Source: Sternotherus odoratus (lineage: Eukaryota; Chordata; Testudines; Kinosternidae). Taken from it: DNA of 64,000 nucleotides. Every line of letters starts with the position of its first letter. Positions within the stretch are counted from its first letter, which is position 1. Shown here piece by piece: positions 21,857 through 35,188 of the stretch. Where the stretch lies: NCBI GenBank assembly GCA_032164245.1, contig JAVMKO010000006.1, forward strand, positions 5,595,001 through 5,659,000. The letters are read 5' to 3'. Below the pieces are notes generated by a model. That model was not told where the DNA came from and ran no database searches. It was given only the letters and a program-made list of their open reading frames with translations. A program made the translations under genes and the position numbers.

Positions 21857-24587
21857 GTAGGCAGCGGCCGGGCGCTGGGGGGCGGCTCGGCCCCGCCCCG
21901 CCCCGCCAGCATTTGGACAGCGACCGGGGCTGGGCGCCGGCTCCCCCCGCCCCGGGGGTCGCCCTGGCCGAGGAGCCGCGGCGGGGGAGGCGCGGCGGGC
22001 AGGGCTCGGCTTTGTTCCCCGCCGCTCGGGCCGGGCTGGCGGGGGGCTGCGCGCGCAGGGTCGGGCCCAGGGGGCTTTGCTGCGGGGGGTCCCCCTCCCG
22101 CCCCGACTCGCCCCCCCTCGTTCCCAGAGCTGCTACAGGCAGGGGGTGGGGTGGGGTGGGGTGGGGGGTTCTTCCCTCCAGGCTCCGGCCTGGCAGAGAA
22201 GGGGGCCGGAGGTCGGTGGTTTGGGGGGCGCAGGCAGCGAGGGAGGCTGGGGATGTAGCCCTGGTCTGGCTTCCTTCCCCGCTCTGGGGCAGGCCACCGA
22301 GGGCTGCCTTGGCCTGTCCGGCCCCACTCACATCCCCTCCTCCCCCAGCTCGGTTTGACAGGTATCACTGGGCCCCCGGGCGCATTTCCGAACCTGGCCT
22401 CTGATTTGCAGAAATGCTGACCAGGCGGCACTCCGCCCCCCCCCCCCCCCCCGCTGAAGTCCGGGGGCCGCTGCAGGTGCCCAGCCCCTCCCGAAACCAG
22501 GCCCTTGGTCTTCCTGCCAGGCTTCACCAGCCTCTGCAAGGGGGATCTCCTGAACTCAGCTGCCGCCAAAGGGAACTGCGGGTTGATGGATCCCTCTGGT
22601 GAGGGGCTGGTGCTAGGGGCAAGGAGGCTGCTGTGGGGTTTTCCCTCTCGGGGGGTCCAGCCCTTCCGTCCCGTGCCAGGAGTGATCTGGGGAAGCCCCA
22701 CCCCGCTGCAGAATAGGTTCCAGGGCCTACAGTTTTGGGGGGATCTCCCTGGGGTCAGAGGCTGTTCCTTTTACTCCCTCCCAGCCTCCCGCCCATCCCC
22801 GTGGGTGCCTAGGGGGTATTGTAGGAGGGGGCTGTGGAGGGGACTGACTCGCCCTTTTGCGGGGTACGGAGACCTGTGTGCGGAGGGGAGGCGCCGTATG
22901 TGGAGCACGGAGGTTGGGGCGGGCCACCTCTCGGATCGAGCTCACTCACCTCTTCTGGAAGCTGTTCCCGACTGACAGGTGTTCAGTGGTCTCTGGGAAG
23001 TGAAGACGGTGATCTCAGTACAGTTCCGGGTGGCCAGTCGCTGAGTCACCCCACCTGGACCTAGCTAGCCCCTTTGATGGCATGGGACTCTCAGCCGAGA
23101 GGCAGATCATGAGATGTGACTCCTGAGCTCCCTGCTCTCTTGACGTGGTCCCTGCAGCCCAGAGACAAGGCAGAGGGGTCGGGTCCAGAGCCAGGCCGGT
23201 CTGTGGATGGCTAGGAGCGCCCTAGCCCGGCGGTCAGTCCTGCACCTTTCACCAGGCACTGATGTCACCCAGCGTTTGAATGCACTGTCATCCCTCTTTG
23301 CAGAGGGGCACATCCTGAGGAATCGCTTCTCGCTTTTCCTTTTCTGGCCCGTTTTACGGAAGGGCTGGTTCTCTGGGCTCCCCTCTTCCCAGGCAGCCTC
23401 AGCCAACAGGGCTTGTTCTCAGCATGGGACACCAGTTATCAGGCCAGGCTAGGAGAATCTGTGAGCTTCATTTAGCCCTCCCGAGACTCACCCTCCGTCC
23501 AGCCTTCTTCGTGGCAGGCTCCCCCTCCTCTCTTTTTAGGCGGGGGGGGGGTCACAGGCTCATGTTCAGGGAACCCTTTCCAGCCGCTTCTGGGTTGTGA
23601 GAAGACCCAGCACCTTCCCCCAATCCCTCTGCTGCCTGGGAACATCCCCTCCCCTCCCCTCCCCCTGCCTTCTTCACACCCCTTGGGACAAGAATCCCCA
23701 TCTCCCATCGTGTCCTGCTGCAGGCGGAGCCCCTTGTGTTTTCTCCTGGCATTTGAGGGATTCTTCCTGGGCAGATTTTTCCAGCTCGAAGGCACTTAGC
23801 ATGGTGGGGAATGCAGCTTTCTCTGTGAGCTCAGAAAACCCGGAGATGAATCGTTAGGGTTGGATTGGCACTTCCCAGTCTAGCTGCCCTGCCACGGGAA
23901 AGGGGCTGGGGCTGTACTGTGATCAGGGAGGGTTATCCTTTAGTCACTGCTGCTGACTCGGTTCAAGGAGGGGGGCATACCCTTTGCTGAGAGCAGCTTC
24001 CTCTCGTCCCCCCCCCCAGCCGACTCAGCTGACTGCATTGATGGGGTGGAGTCAGCTCCTGCTTTCCCCCTCAAGCAAGAGTGGGTGATTCAGGACCCCA
24101 CACAGGAGAGTAAAGGAGACGACTCCTAACACCCCGTTCCTTCCTTGAGTAGTTCATGACCGAGCCCTGTTTGTTCACCTCCAGAGCGATGTCTTAAGGA
24201 TTTTCACTGAGGAGTTCCCTTGCCATTGGTTAATGCTGCTGGAGAATAGAAGGTCTCACCCACCTGAAAGCTACTCAGTGCTGGTGGCGTCTGGTCTTTG
24301 GGACCGGGCCTGTGAGGCAGAGCTGGGTGAGACGTGCTATATTGGTTAGATACACAAACGATGCCTTCGTTGGGAAAGCTGATTGTAATATTTCCCGTCC
24401 CAATGAACTACAGCTCCGGAATTATTTGGCTGAAGAAACTGGTGTCACCATTTGAATAACTTCTACAAATGGAGGTTTTTGGTCATGTGGTTTGCAGACA
24501 GTTTGGGGACAAAAATGGGCAAAGTCCATCAAATCAGTCATGGGTTTAACTCTAATTTCAGGGAAGGTATTGGGACCCTCGCTCTAC

Positions 24588-24798
24588 CAATGTTCCCTCT
24601 CTTTTTTTACATCCATGTGCGGAATGAATTTTGTTATGTGCACCAATATGGAGATGAGTGGCAGGGGTAGGGTCGAGGGGTTTGCAGTGAGTGAGGGGGC
24701 TGAGGGTTGGGGTGCAGGCGGTGAGGGCTCTGGGGTGGGGCCAGGGGAGAGGCACCTCTCCCCCCCAGCGTGCCTGCGTGGCCCTAGAGGGAACTTAG
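24588..24798. mobile_element. 211-bp hAT-like MITE
   Basis: The ends are CAATGTTCCCTCT and AGAGGGAACTTAG. The flanks CGCTCTAC and CACTCTAC form an 8-bp duplication with one difference. The interior begins with a phrase about ATGTGCACCAATATGGAG and becomes G-rich. Confidence 0.7.
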
Positions 24799-25184
24799 CA
24801 CTCTACCATGGGGAAGGGCTTATGATGAGTTTTGCAATCGTTGTAAATTGTATCTCACTAAATTATTCCTATTACTTGCTGTACCATTGCAACAGTGCCC
24901 CAAAAGATACGTTATTTCCATATGTTCTTTTCGCTGATGGGGATGGAGTGAAAAGAACATTCAAAGGAATGGACAGTATTAAATACAGTTAAATAATATA
25001 TCGGATTCTTAAGAAAAGACTCAGTCCAACAAATCCATTAAATATGGGCTCAACTGTGGGCACGTTCATAAGTTCCATTGAAGTAAATGGGATTTAGGCA
25101 CATGCACAAGAATTTTGCAGCATCAAGCCCTTAGCTGGGGTCTTGGAAGTTGGAAAGTACCCAGGACCATTTATGAATCTAAAG

Positions 25185-25873
25185 CAGGGGTGGGCAAACT
25201 TTGTGGCCCGAGGGCCACATCGGGGTTGCAAAACTGTATGGAGGGCCGGGTAGGGAAGGCTGTGCCTTCCCAAACAGCCTGGCCCCCACCTCCTATCTAA
25301 CCCCCTCCCACTTCCTGCCCCCTAACTGCCCCCCCTGAACTCCCAACCCATCCAACCCTCACCCCCCCGACCCTAACTGCCCCCCCAGGGTCCCATCCCC
25401 TATCCAACCCTCCATGTCCCCCTGACTGCCCCAACCCCTATCCACCCTATGATAGGCCTCCTGGGACTCCCGCGCCTGTTTCCCAACCCATGACCGCCCC
25501 CCCTCCAGAGCCTCCACCCCATCCAACCACCCCTGCTCCCTGTCCCCTGACAGCCTTTCCCCCCAGAACTCCCTGCCCCTTATCCAACCCCCCACTCTCT
25601 GCCTCCTTACTGTGCTGCTCAGAGCAGCAGGACTGTCAGTTTTGCCGCCCGGCTGGAGCCACACACGGTGCCACATTGCCTTGCAGGAGCACGCAGCCTC
25701 ACCACCCAGAGCGCTGCCCACGCGGCGGCATCACTGCGGGGGAGGGAGGACGGGGTGGGTGGGGAGGTGGGAGAGGAGCGCAGGGGGAGCCTCCCTGGAC
25801 AGAAGCTCAAGGGCCGGGCAGGACAGTCCCGCGGGCCGGATGTGGCCCGCAGGCTGTAGTTTGCCCACCTTTG
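25185..25873. mobile_element. 689-bp hAT-like element with exact 8-bp TSD
   Basis: The ends are CAGGGGTGGGCAAACT and AGTTTGCCCACCTTTG, inverted repeats at 14 of 16 positions. The flanking duplication ATCTAAAG lies at 25177..25184 and 25874..25881. The interior is C-rich with no transposase. A relative lies at 63111. Confidence 0.88.
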
Positions 25874-27870
25874 ATCTAAAGGGATCTTTATTGTAGAAAT
25901 GGGATCAGTCATCTTTTGCTGCATTTCAGCAACAAATCAAAATTACAGTCTACCCCAGAGGTTGGTATATTCCTAGACTATGATTCCGTGCACACTCAGC
26001 CTTGCATGTGGATATTGCAGGCGTAACTCAGAGTGTTAAATGCCAGTGCTTCTTATTAGAAGAAGGTCCCCTGAAATAAAAATGTACATTTAAGCAATAA
26101 AAACTGTGACCTTTCCCCTGCCCCCATGATCTTTGACTATGTGAGTGTCTGCAATATTGTGTAGTCACATCACTCTTTGTAATGGCTCCTCCAGTGCTCG
26201 TTTCTTTAGCCCAGCTGCCAATGCAGAAGAATGGGACTCTGCAGAAAGCTTCTGGCTGTGTTTAAAATGTGCTTACATGTACTAAAAAAACACCCCATGA
26301 TTTTTAAATAGCATAAACTTTGTTCTAGTTAGCTCCTCTTTGTCATGACTGATAATTCCCCTGCTAACTGCTTGGCATAAACCTTCCCTTCTTGTCTCTT
26401 GGTAAAAATCTGTTCATTTAAGAGATTAAAGAACAATTTTAGGAAAACAGTTGTGCGGAACCCAAAAGAATTGCCTCTCATTTACTATCAAAGCTAGTTT
26501 CCTGTAACATACATGTACCCCTGAATACACATCTCAACCGAATGCTTTCAGTAAGGGTGACATTTACCCTGGGCAGAAGGCCAAGAAAGACAAAGCTTAG
26601 GGGTCACTTGAGCAGATAGTGTTAAGTGTGGATAGACCTCACACTTGCTGTCTGCTATAGGGTGAAGTGCTGTATATATACATAGCATACAGCTTTTTTC
26701 TTTAAGTAACAGAATGTAGTCTCCCTGGTTGTGCCTAAATAAGGATTGCTAGTCTGAGCTCTAATTGGCTCTATAAAACTCAGCAAGCTTGATTTGAGTG
26801 TTACAGAGGTTACACTTCCTTCTTTTGAAATCCTTTGTAGTTTTCACTTGCATATGTTCAGCAGTGCTGCCTGCCACTAGGGTAAAGTCATTAGAAATCT
26901 CTGCCTGTAGAGGCTTATAATGCACTCATTAAATAGAAATACATTAAAAAGATCGGAACACATATAAAGGACTCAGTTCTGCATACTTTATATTGTGGCC
27001 CACTGGAATAAGAATATTGGAATAACTCAGTGTTTATAACTACAAAAGGAACAAACAGGTTCAGGCTTCTTGGCCATGATTTTCAAAATGGACACGGACG
27101 TGTGATTTTGAGAGCTCTTAACAGGGTCTGATTTTCAGAAAGTGCTGAGCCTCCACTCTCCGAAAATTAGGCCCCTTCAAGATGTCTCAAATGCTGACCT
27201 ACGCTTTAAAAAATCATCATTAAAAATGTCTTATGATCTTTTAAGTCAAAGGAATAAATACTGAGTTCTTTTTCTTCACTTCTGGCTTCTGACCCTGTAG
27301 GGAAGCATTCAAGTCACACGTTCAAGCATTTCCCTGCAGCAATGATGGATAGAAACCTACTTCCCCCGCCCCCCACGCACAAAGAAAGCTGAGATTCACA
27401 GGCAGTCTCTCGATTCCAGCAACAGCTTTAAGAAAAACACCAAATGTTGCAAGTCTGAAAGGCGCTCGGTGAGCCAGGCAGGCAAGCAGCCGGCGCACCT
27501 GACCTCCAGCCCCTCGTCTCTCTGTCAGAGCAGTAGAGATGCCTGGCTTCCAACCTCAGGAAAGGACTGTTTTGGCTTCCACCCACCTCCGGGACTTTGC
27601 TATTGAAGGGGACATGGAAGGGGAACCCCCAGCTCCTCTGTCTCCACTGAGTCCCATCCAAGGCCCTGTGGGAAGCAGCACCAGCCGGGTCCTCTCTTCA
27701 GAGAGTCTAAGTCCACTGTCCTGGACTATTTCTTACCTATGTGGGCCTTCAGCGTGGGGTGTGGCCCCCGTAGTCCAAACAGTCAATGCTGTAACAAGAG
27801 TCCAAGTGAACCTGCCACAGGACCTTCTCCACCCGAAAGGCCGGGGGGCAGGAGAGGGAGGGGGAGGGGG

Positions 27871-27930
27871 AGAGAGAGAGTGTGTGTGTGTGTATGTATA
27901 GAAGACTCTGCCTGGGGGGGGGGGGGGGTC
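27871..27930. repeat. simple repeats: GA/GT run and poly-G
   Basis: A GAGAGA run, a TGTGTG run and a 13-base G tract follow each other. They are slippage-prone and probably length-variable. Confidence 0.85.
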
Positions 27931-28339
27931 TTACCTGCTCTGTGGTCCACTCTCAGGCTCCACCTTCTGTCAGGCTCTCCAGGGAAGGTCTGTCTCTCCT
28001 GTAGCCTGGGCGCCTGAGCTCTTTTGAACCAGCAGGCCTGGAGAGGCAGGGCTACCTGGGCCCGGTACTGCCTTTTAACCCCTTTGGGCCCAGTGTGGGG
28101 TTTGTATACCCCACCACAGCGAGAGTCACTGCAAAACTGCAAGAGTTGGCAATACCTCTGACGTTTTCTGCCCCAAAGTAGCACTTTCCGTCGACAAGAC
28201 TTTCAAGACGTCACCATGGTCACCATATACATCTCTAAAATGAGAGGGACAGTGTGTACCTAGTCATGGGTATTGCTTGAGTAGAATGTATTCTACTACT
28301 TGCTACTGTGGTTTCTTTCAAATGCTATTAGGGTTCTGT

Positions 28340-30400
28340 TGGTTCACATAATGTGCGTTCCCAGTGTCTGAGCGACACAGGCTGAACAATGGCAGTTAAT
28401 ATCGACAGAGGCTAGATTTTGTAGGTTCGCAGATGTTAAATCGTCGCCCATCATTTTGTGAGATCTAAGCAGTGTATGGTGAAAGAGGAAAATATGGTGG
28501 CCACGAGTGGTTGAGCCAGGCTCAGGAACGGGACTCGTGCACCAGTATTCTGAATGCCAAGGCACTATGTGATCCCACTTTTTGGAACTCGGGACAAGCA
28601 ATCCTGTTGTAAATCTTCTTCCTCTTTTTTCACGGATCCAAATTTTTTGCCATTCTTCCTTTACAATTTTCTGTCCGAGGCTTTTGGGGTGTTGTTTACT
28701 CAAGGGTATTTCTGTGCTGGGATCTAGGCTAATGCTATTTGTATCCCCATCTGTACTAACTCTGTTATTAGAAATGTAATTTCATTGATTCAATCACTTT
28801 TACATACAGAGACACCCTTTTTTTATTGCTGTAAGTTCTGATGCTGAGTCTGAAAACAATGACCACCATGGCTGGTGATCCAGCCTAGATCTAGTTTAAT
28901 TATTGCGACTAGTTCAGCTGTCATGACAGCTACAAAATCAGATATTCTGTCAGATGTACTAATTCCTAATTTTGGTAGACAATATGCTGTCCCTACTCTT
29001 CCTATTTTTTTTCTCCTTTGGACCAGTCTGTATATATTGGACAAAAATGACTTCACTTTTCACCTGTGTGCTACCACACTACATTTTTTATACCCGTTGT
29101 CTTCTTTTTACATTGAAGTTTGTAACATAAATCCAAATCCACACTCAGACGTGTGGCTTCCTATTCCATTCCTGCTTTTCCCAGGACTCGGTGTTTTGAC
29201 TTTGTTTAGTTTTTTTTCTTACTTTTCCACACCTGCGTGCACATTTGAACTCGAATGGCTGCAGAGTTCTAGAATCGTGTGCTCCAGGGTGCTGCGGGCT
29301 GGCATTCTGATGCGACAGCGTCCCCTTCGGTTAGATGGAGTGCTGCACAGGGTTCGCTCGATCTGGCGGGATGGCCAGATAGTTCCTCGTGCCTGAGTCT
29401 CTATGGTAGCCCTGTTCTGGGCTATGAAGGGTGTTAACATCAGCCCTGCTGGGGGTGTGTGGGTTCTTTCCTTATATTGGGGGAAGGGTCAGGTGGTCCT
29501 GGTACTCAGGGGGTCTAGAAACCCTTTTGGTTCTTAAGAGGGCTCCGTAGGGAAACCCAGGCTCGCCCGCTCCACTAGGTTCCAGCTCAGGGCACTGAAC
29601 TAGACGGGCAGAATCAGGTCTCGGTAACTCCTGCTGTGTCCTGAGCTCCTTCCTATTTCCCTGGGCTCTGTGGTCTTCTCCAGCCTGTAGATCTGGTCGT
29701 CCTTGCTCTGGGGGCTGTCTCGGGGCGGCTTCTCAGCAGCTTGCTGGCGGCACTTTCCTTTGCTAGCCTGTTTGCTCCTCCCGTAGCTGCCTTGTCCTTG
29801 TGCTTCTCGGCTCTTTTATTCTCCCAGCTCCTGTGAGTCTGCCCACCAGCACTGGCCAGCAGTTCCTGCATTAACCTCTTGGCTGCCAGGCCAGCCTGGG
29901 GTATGTCCATCCCGTGACAGGTGCCTGTTGACTTCCCAGCAATCCTCATGTAGTTCCTTGGTACTTTCATCCTTGTCATTCCCATTAACTTTGGCCCAGA
30001 AGTTAGGTCCAATAGTTTCATTCATAGTGTAGCTGGCAGGTCACTAGCAGCTGTGTGTAGCGTGCATATGGGTGTTGTAATAAATGCACCACATGCAACT
30101 CACTCTGCTGGGGCTTGTGTTAAATCTAATTTTTTTCAGTTCTGATTTTGATGCACACCCAAAAGCTTGGCAGCCATAGTCGATAACTGGGCGGATTAAG
30201 GCTCTGTGTGCCATCAGCAGTGCTCTCTTTCCCGCCCCTCAGTGAGTCCAGCAGTATTTTTCAGTAGGCCGAGCCTTCCTTTGCATTTATCTTTAACATA
30301 CTCTGACTAGATAATTTTTCCAAAGTAATTTAGTATCAAATATTACCCTATGGAATTTAAACCTTTTACCTATTTGTTCTCCATACAGATACAGTGTGTG
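28340..30400 (-). pseudogene. decayed LINE with RNase H-like domain
   Basis: Minus-strand reading near 30240..30040 gives RPVIDYGCQAFG, then KKIRF, the thumb region of a LINE reverse transcriptase. Near 29000..28890 comes AVMTAELVAIIKLDLGWI, the conserved TAEL-AI---L-WI helix of an RNase H domain. Further down (28703..28560) is KEEWQKIW, which resembles the post-RNase H region. Such RT plus RNase H order is known in I-group LINEs (I, Nimb and relatives). Frames are broken and about 600 bp around 29450..30030 do not fit, so another insertion may be nested there. Confidence 0.5.
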
Positions 30401-32136
30401 GCCTTTTGTAGCTTTCCCGTTCACAGGGGCCGACTTTACAAAGTGCCGGGGGGCGCCCGACCCACCAGTCGTGTCTCAATTTATGCTTCATTTTCACCAT
30501 TTTGTTTAAGCTTCCAACCAGGCTGCATCCTTCGAGGAACAGGACATGAGATTTCTGCTCCCCCTCAGCTCTGCCATACGCTCCAATCGAAGCCGCCTCT
30601 TCCCAGCCCTTGAGGACTCGCATTACAGTAGCCAACTGGTTGGCTCGCTTTTTGTTAGCTCAGCACGAGCAGAGTGGATCGGACACCAGCAGCAGCTGCG
30701 GGGCTGAGTAAAACACGTGTCGTTAAAATGGGGATATTCCAGTTTTGAGTAGGATCCCTTCGTTGATGTCGTTTGTAAGGGCCAGACTCCCTGTCCTAGA
30801 GCCTGTCGTGCACCCCAGAAGGCTCTTAGAGGGATCACACCTAGGGGGAAGAGTTTAATTTTGTTCCCCTTGACCATTCAGTGCCAGGCCTGTCTGGGGA
30901 AGCCATTCTTAGTAACACATACTTAGTAGACAGTCTGGATAAAGACCGTTTCAAAGAGGACTCCCACCGTCATCGCTACTGAGCTGGGCAGGACTCAAAC
31001 CTGTCCTCATGTGTGACAGACTCTGCACAATGAACAGCACGAAGCAGTAGTTTCATGTTTGAGTTCAGAAGAATAAAGACAGACTGAAGAAGCGCTTCAC
31101 TAAAGTCCCCCCCCCCCATCCCTCCTTTTGCTTATTTCCAACATCTTTCCAGTAACATGATTCAAGCGAGAGGAGGCCAGAGTAGCAGCTCTAGGCTCAG
31201 TCCATCGGCCGACCTCAACATTTGCTAATTCGGTTCCAAAGGCAGAAGGCTCAGTTCTGCAAACTCTTACTTCTGTGAGGAAGAGCTTAGTCATGCAGGC
31301 AGGGACTCATGTGAGTAGCGCTTGCAGAGCAGACGTGCACAAATTGGTTTTCTATGAGCCTGACTGTGGAACATTTACTCTCGGGACCGATCTCTACTGA
31401 GACTGTTCCGGTCAGTACGGGCTGCAGGGCGAGGCTCTGTCCAAAGGAACAAACAATGCTGAATTGATTATATTTCATTGCTTTCCAAAGACCCATTTCT
31501 AGAATAGGATCCCTCATAGCTGCATGCACATGCCAAGCTTTTGCCCCAGCGATACACAATTTATCTAGTTTTCTCGTCTGCAGACACTGCATTTGCAGCT
31601 GTGTATCAGCATTTTGGAGGAATAGGGAGCGTGTTGCATTTTGGTTTATTTTAATTTGTGGAAGTTCCTAACACAACTGAAAATGGATCTTATTTTTTCC
31701 CTTAGGTTTGCAATAACGGAGCAGCAATATAGCCCATTCTATGGGCAGATTAAGTGAACCAGATATCTTTCTTGCAGGCTGCATCTCTCAGATGACATTA
31801 TAAATATGACTCTGCTTAAGTCTCATCTCCTTCATCTTCCCATATTAAGTCACCCTCTGGGAAATTAGGCCTGACTACCACCTAGTTTTGGAGGAGCTTG
31901 TTTTAGTCACGTCAATAGTAATGAAAATATTAACAAGAAAGGGGAAGTAAGTCCTGGCAGTTGACTACTGAACAGCTTGACAAGTGACGCGGTTGCAAGG
32001 GTGGCCAGTGAGAGGCTGACCCGTAGCAAAGAGAGAAGAGTTTAGCTTGAAGATCAGCAAAAACAAAAGTGCCGTTAGGGAAACTCAGCTCATTCTTTCT
32101 GTTTCTGTTACTGACAGAAATGAATTTTGTGGAGGG

Positions 32137-33264
32137 TGTGACGGGGCTGTTCCTGGTGGGATCCAACTGTGAGTGTCAGATCAGGACAGATTGCTTCCAA
32201 AAGGGGCAACTGCAGCCCAACGTTTCTTCACACTAAGGTAAACCAAACCAGCCAAACAGAAAAGACTTTGGTTTCACCTCACTGGCTAACCACAAGTCAC
32301 ACAAGCAATTCCCTTAGACACTCCAGGGTTCCAGTATCACCACCAGCAGTCACCTGTCCTGGGGACCAATGGTTATGAAAACCAATACCCCAAATAAAGA
32401 AAACGGTTCTCCCCAATTCCAAAGAATCAGGCCCCAGACCCAGGTCAATATACAAATCAGATCTTACCACAAATCACACTGTTGCCAATCCTTTAACATC
32501 TAAAATCTAAAGGTTTATTATACAAGGAAAAAGGTATAGGTGAGGGTTAGGAATGGTTAAAAGAAATCAATTACATGCAGTAATGGCAAATCTCTTGGTT
32601 CAGGCTTGCAGCAAAGGTAGAATAACTGCAGGTTCAAATCACAGTCTCTGGAAAGCATCCCCTCCAGGGATGGGTCAGCACCCTTTGGCCAGAGTTCCCC
32701 TGTGTAGCAAAGTTCCATCCAGAGCTGGAAACAAGGCAGGCTGAAGACTGGAGGTAGAAGACAAAAATGGAGGAAGTCTCTCAGGTTTTATAGACTTTCT
32801 CTTGTGGGCGAAGACCCCCCTCTTCCTCATGCAGAGTCCAATTGCAAAAAATGGAGGTTCATAGTCACATGGTCCAATTACCCCACTCTCCACGATTCAG
32901 TTTCTGACCAGGCAGGCGGCATTCCTGGAGAAGCGGGGGCGTGGACAGGCATTTACAAAGTTCATTGTGTAGCTGATGGCTCTTTAATGGGCCATCCGGC
33001 AGGCCAGCCAAGTTAACAACAGATTGTCTGAGATTTCACCCAGAATCCAAGCATAAGTTTGAAGTACAGGCACCATATATCCAATATTCATAACTTTAGT
33101 TCCAAAAAAGATACACACATACCAATGGCATATTCATAATTAGCCCTCCATAACCTGGTCATAGACACCTGTTATGACCCCCTTCACATAAGACCTGGTG
33201 CCACCACAGGACCTCGGCTGCACCACTAATCTATATGATTCCAGATTATTTCAGTAACGTGACA
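32137..33264 (-). mobile_element. 1.13-kb solo LTR with 5-bp TSD
   Basis: On the minus strand the element runs from TGTCACGTTACTG to a CA end. An exact 5-bp duplication GAGGG lies at 32132..32136 and 33265..33269. In transcription order (minus strand) there is a TATA box, TCTATAAAACC, near 32796, then an AATAAA signal near 32519. This gives U3, R and U5 in the expected order. No internal genes are present. It is antisense to ATL1 in intron 1. Confidence 0.85.
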
Positions 33265-34559
33265 GAGGGTGATCTATGAGGTCTTGGAAACTGGTTGATG
33301 CCAAACAGACCAGTTAAAAAAGCGTGATTTCTAGCAACGCAAAACAGCCTACAGAAAACAAAACAGCCTACAAAACACCTGACTCACCGATCTGGTAAAT
33401 AATCAGTGTCTTCCAGCGAACAGGTGAAGGGAGTTCTCTAGGGTTCACAATAAACAAGGAAGTACTGTACTTACAGTTTTATCTTTCAGGTGATAGGAAC
33501 AGAGTGTTACAGCTGAAATTTGCACAGAGAAGTACTTAATATAATGTTCTTTCTGTGCTCGCATCTACAGAACAATGGAAAATCAACCCAGGCAGCTCTT
33601 CGCTCCTTAGTAGAGACTATACTTTTTGTCCCTGCTGTTCAGAAGATATGCAAAGAAAAGCTCTCCAACTTCCCGAGGTGTTTCCTGAAACACCAACCAT
33701 GCTGTTTGGGGTGGCACTTCTGAAGGATCCACGTGGGCTGGAGGATCACTCTGACTTCTGGTGCTAGGTTAGAAAGAGAAGGTGGCAAGTGACTGCCTGA
33801 TCTTCCCTGTTCACAGCTCCTGGATCAGGGGACCCTAGTGGAAATTCTTGTTTAGAATGCTTCATCTGAACTCTGCGGGTTTCTACTGGAAACCAAGAAC
33901 CATAGCCCAGTTATATGCTGTTTTTTTGTTCTAGGACCTAGCTGCTATATGAAACCGATAGCAATAAGTTGCAATTTTCAGTGGGAATTTCCACAAAGGA
34001 AGGAAGCTATTCACCATCCTCTCTGTAGCAGTTGGACTCAAGGGAAGAGGGGATACTTTGGGCTCAATCCCTATTCCAGCAGTAGGATTGGATGGGAGGA
34101 AATTTGTCACCCAGTACCCCCAAGACTGGAAAGGGAGGCAGCTCATTCCTTATCAGCTTGGGGCCCCGGGCCAGTTACTGACAAGGCCAGCCAGTTGTCT
34201 GAGTTGCGGCTTCTGTGGCAAGGCACCTCCTCCGTCGCTGGGCTTAGCACTTTCCCCTCTATGTGGCAGGGCCTGGAGTAAATTAGCCCCACACCAGAGA
34301 GTGTTTGTCTCCCCCAGCTCTCACACTGCCCGGGTCCTGCCCACCAGTGCAGGGGGCTCTGCATTTTAATTTAATTTTAAATGATGCTCTTTAAACATTT
34401 TTAAAAGCTTATTTACTTTGCAGACAACAATAGCTTAGTTCTATATTATAGACTTATTGAAAGAGACCTTCTAAAAATGTTAAAATGTGTTACTGGCACA
34501 CGAAACCTTAAATTAGAGTGAATAAATGAAGACTCGGCACACCACTTCTGAAAGATTGT

Positions 34560-35188
34560 TAACCCCCTGCTTTAGACCATCCCTGAGAGGGGTTTTCTCC
34601 AACCTTCTCTTAAAAGCCTCCAGTGATGGGATTCCACAACCTCCCTGGGCAATTTATTCCAGTGCTTAACCACCCTGACAGTTAGGATGCTTTTCCTAAT
34701 GTTTTACCTGAATCTTCCGTGCCTCAAGTTAAGCCCATTACTCCTTGTCCTGTCCTAAGTGGTTAAGGAGAACAATTTATCACCCTTGTCTTTATAACAA
34801 CCTTTTTCGTACTTGATGACTGTTATCATGTCCCTCCTCTTCTCTAGACTAAACAAACCCAATTTTTTCAATCTTCCCCCAGAGGTCATGTTTTCTAGAT
34901 CTTTAATCATTTTTGTTGCTCTTCTCTGGACTTTCTCCAATTTGTCCACATCTTTCCCAAAGCATTGCGCCCAGAACTGGACACAATACTCCAGCTGAGC
35001 CTGGATGGAAGAATTACGTCTTGTGTCTTGCTAACAACACTCCTGCTAATACATCCCAGAATGATGTTTGCTCTTTTTGCAACAGTATTCCATTGTCGAC
35101 TCATACTTATTTTGTGATCCACTATAGCCCCCAGATCCTGCTCTGCAGTACTCCTTCCAGGGCAGTCATTTCCCATTTATTTATATCT
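34560..35188 (-). mobile_element. CR1 LINE 3' fragment
   Basis: Minus-strand CR1 with a readable ORF2 end (PGRSTAEQDLGAIVDHKI, then NIILGCISRSVVSKTQ in the minus-strand frame 34907..35176). The 3' part shows the phrase 'ccacaacctccctgggcaat'. It is close to the longer copy at 17262. Confidence 0.85.

Larger units (their letters stand above)
21656..22460 (+). promoter_or_regulatory. ATL1: ATL1 CpG island promoter and 5'UTR
   Basis: A CpG-dense region starts sharply where the GT repeat ends and spans the ATL1 first coding exon. No TATA box is seen. No upstream ATG is visible between 21656 and the start codon at 21823. The island continues into intron 1 until about 22460, where a poly-C tract lies. 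The transcription start probably lies in 21660..21780 but cannot be fixed from sequence. Confidence 0.75.

Noticed and set aside
19562..22258. 898-codon plus-strand open frame, with 586- and 380-codon frames on the minus strand
   Set aside because: They are produced by the GT/CA minisatellite, which lacks stop codons in several frames. The translations are monotonous (CVCVGC or THTPH), and the true ATL1 start lies in another frame.
27540..28118. Possible LTR with a TGTGGTGGGGTATAC start on the minus strand at 28118
   Set aside because: I could not find the other end or a matching 5-bp duplication of GCGAG, so the element is not supported.
33500..33770. Open frames of about 70 codons with AALRSLVET in ATL1 intron 1
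   Set aside because: No splice sites or family match; too short to support a gene.
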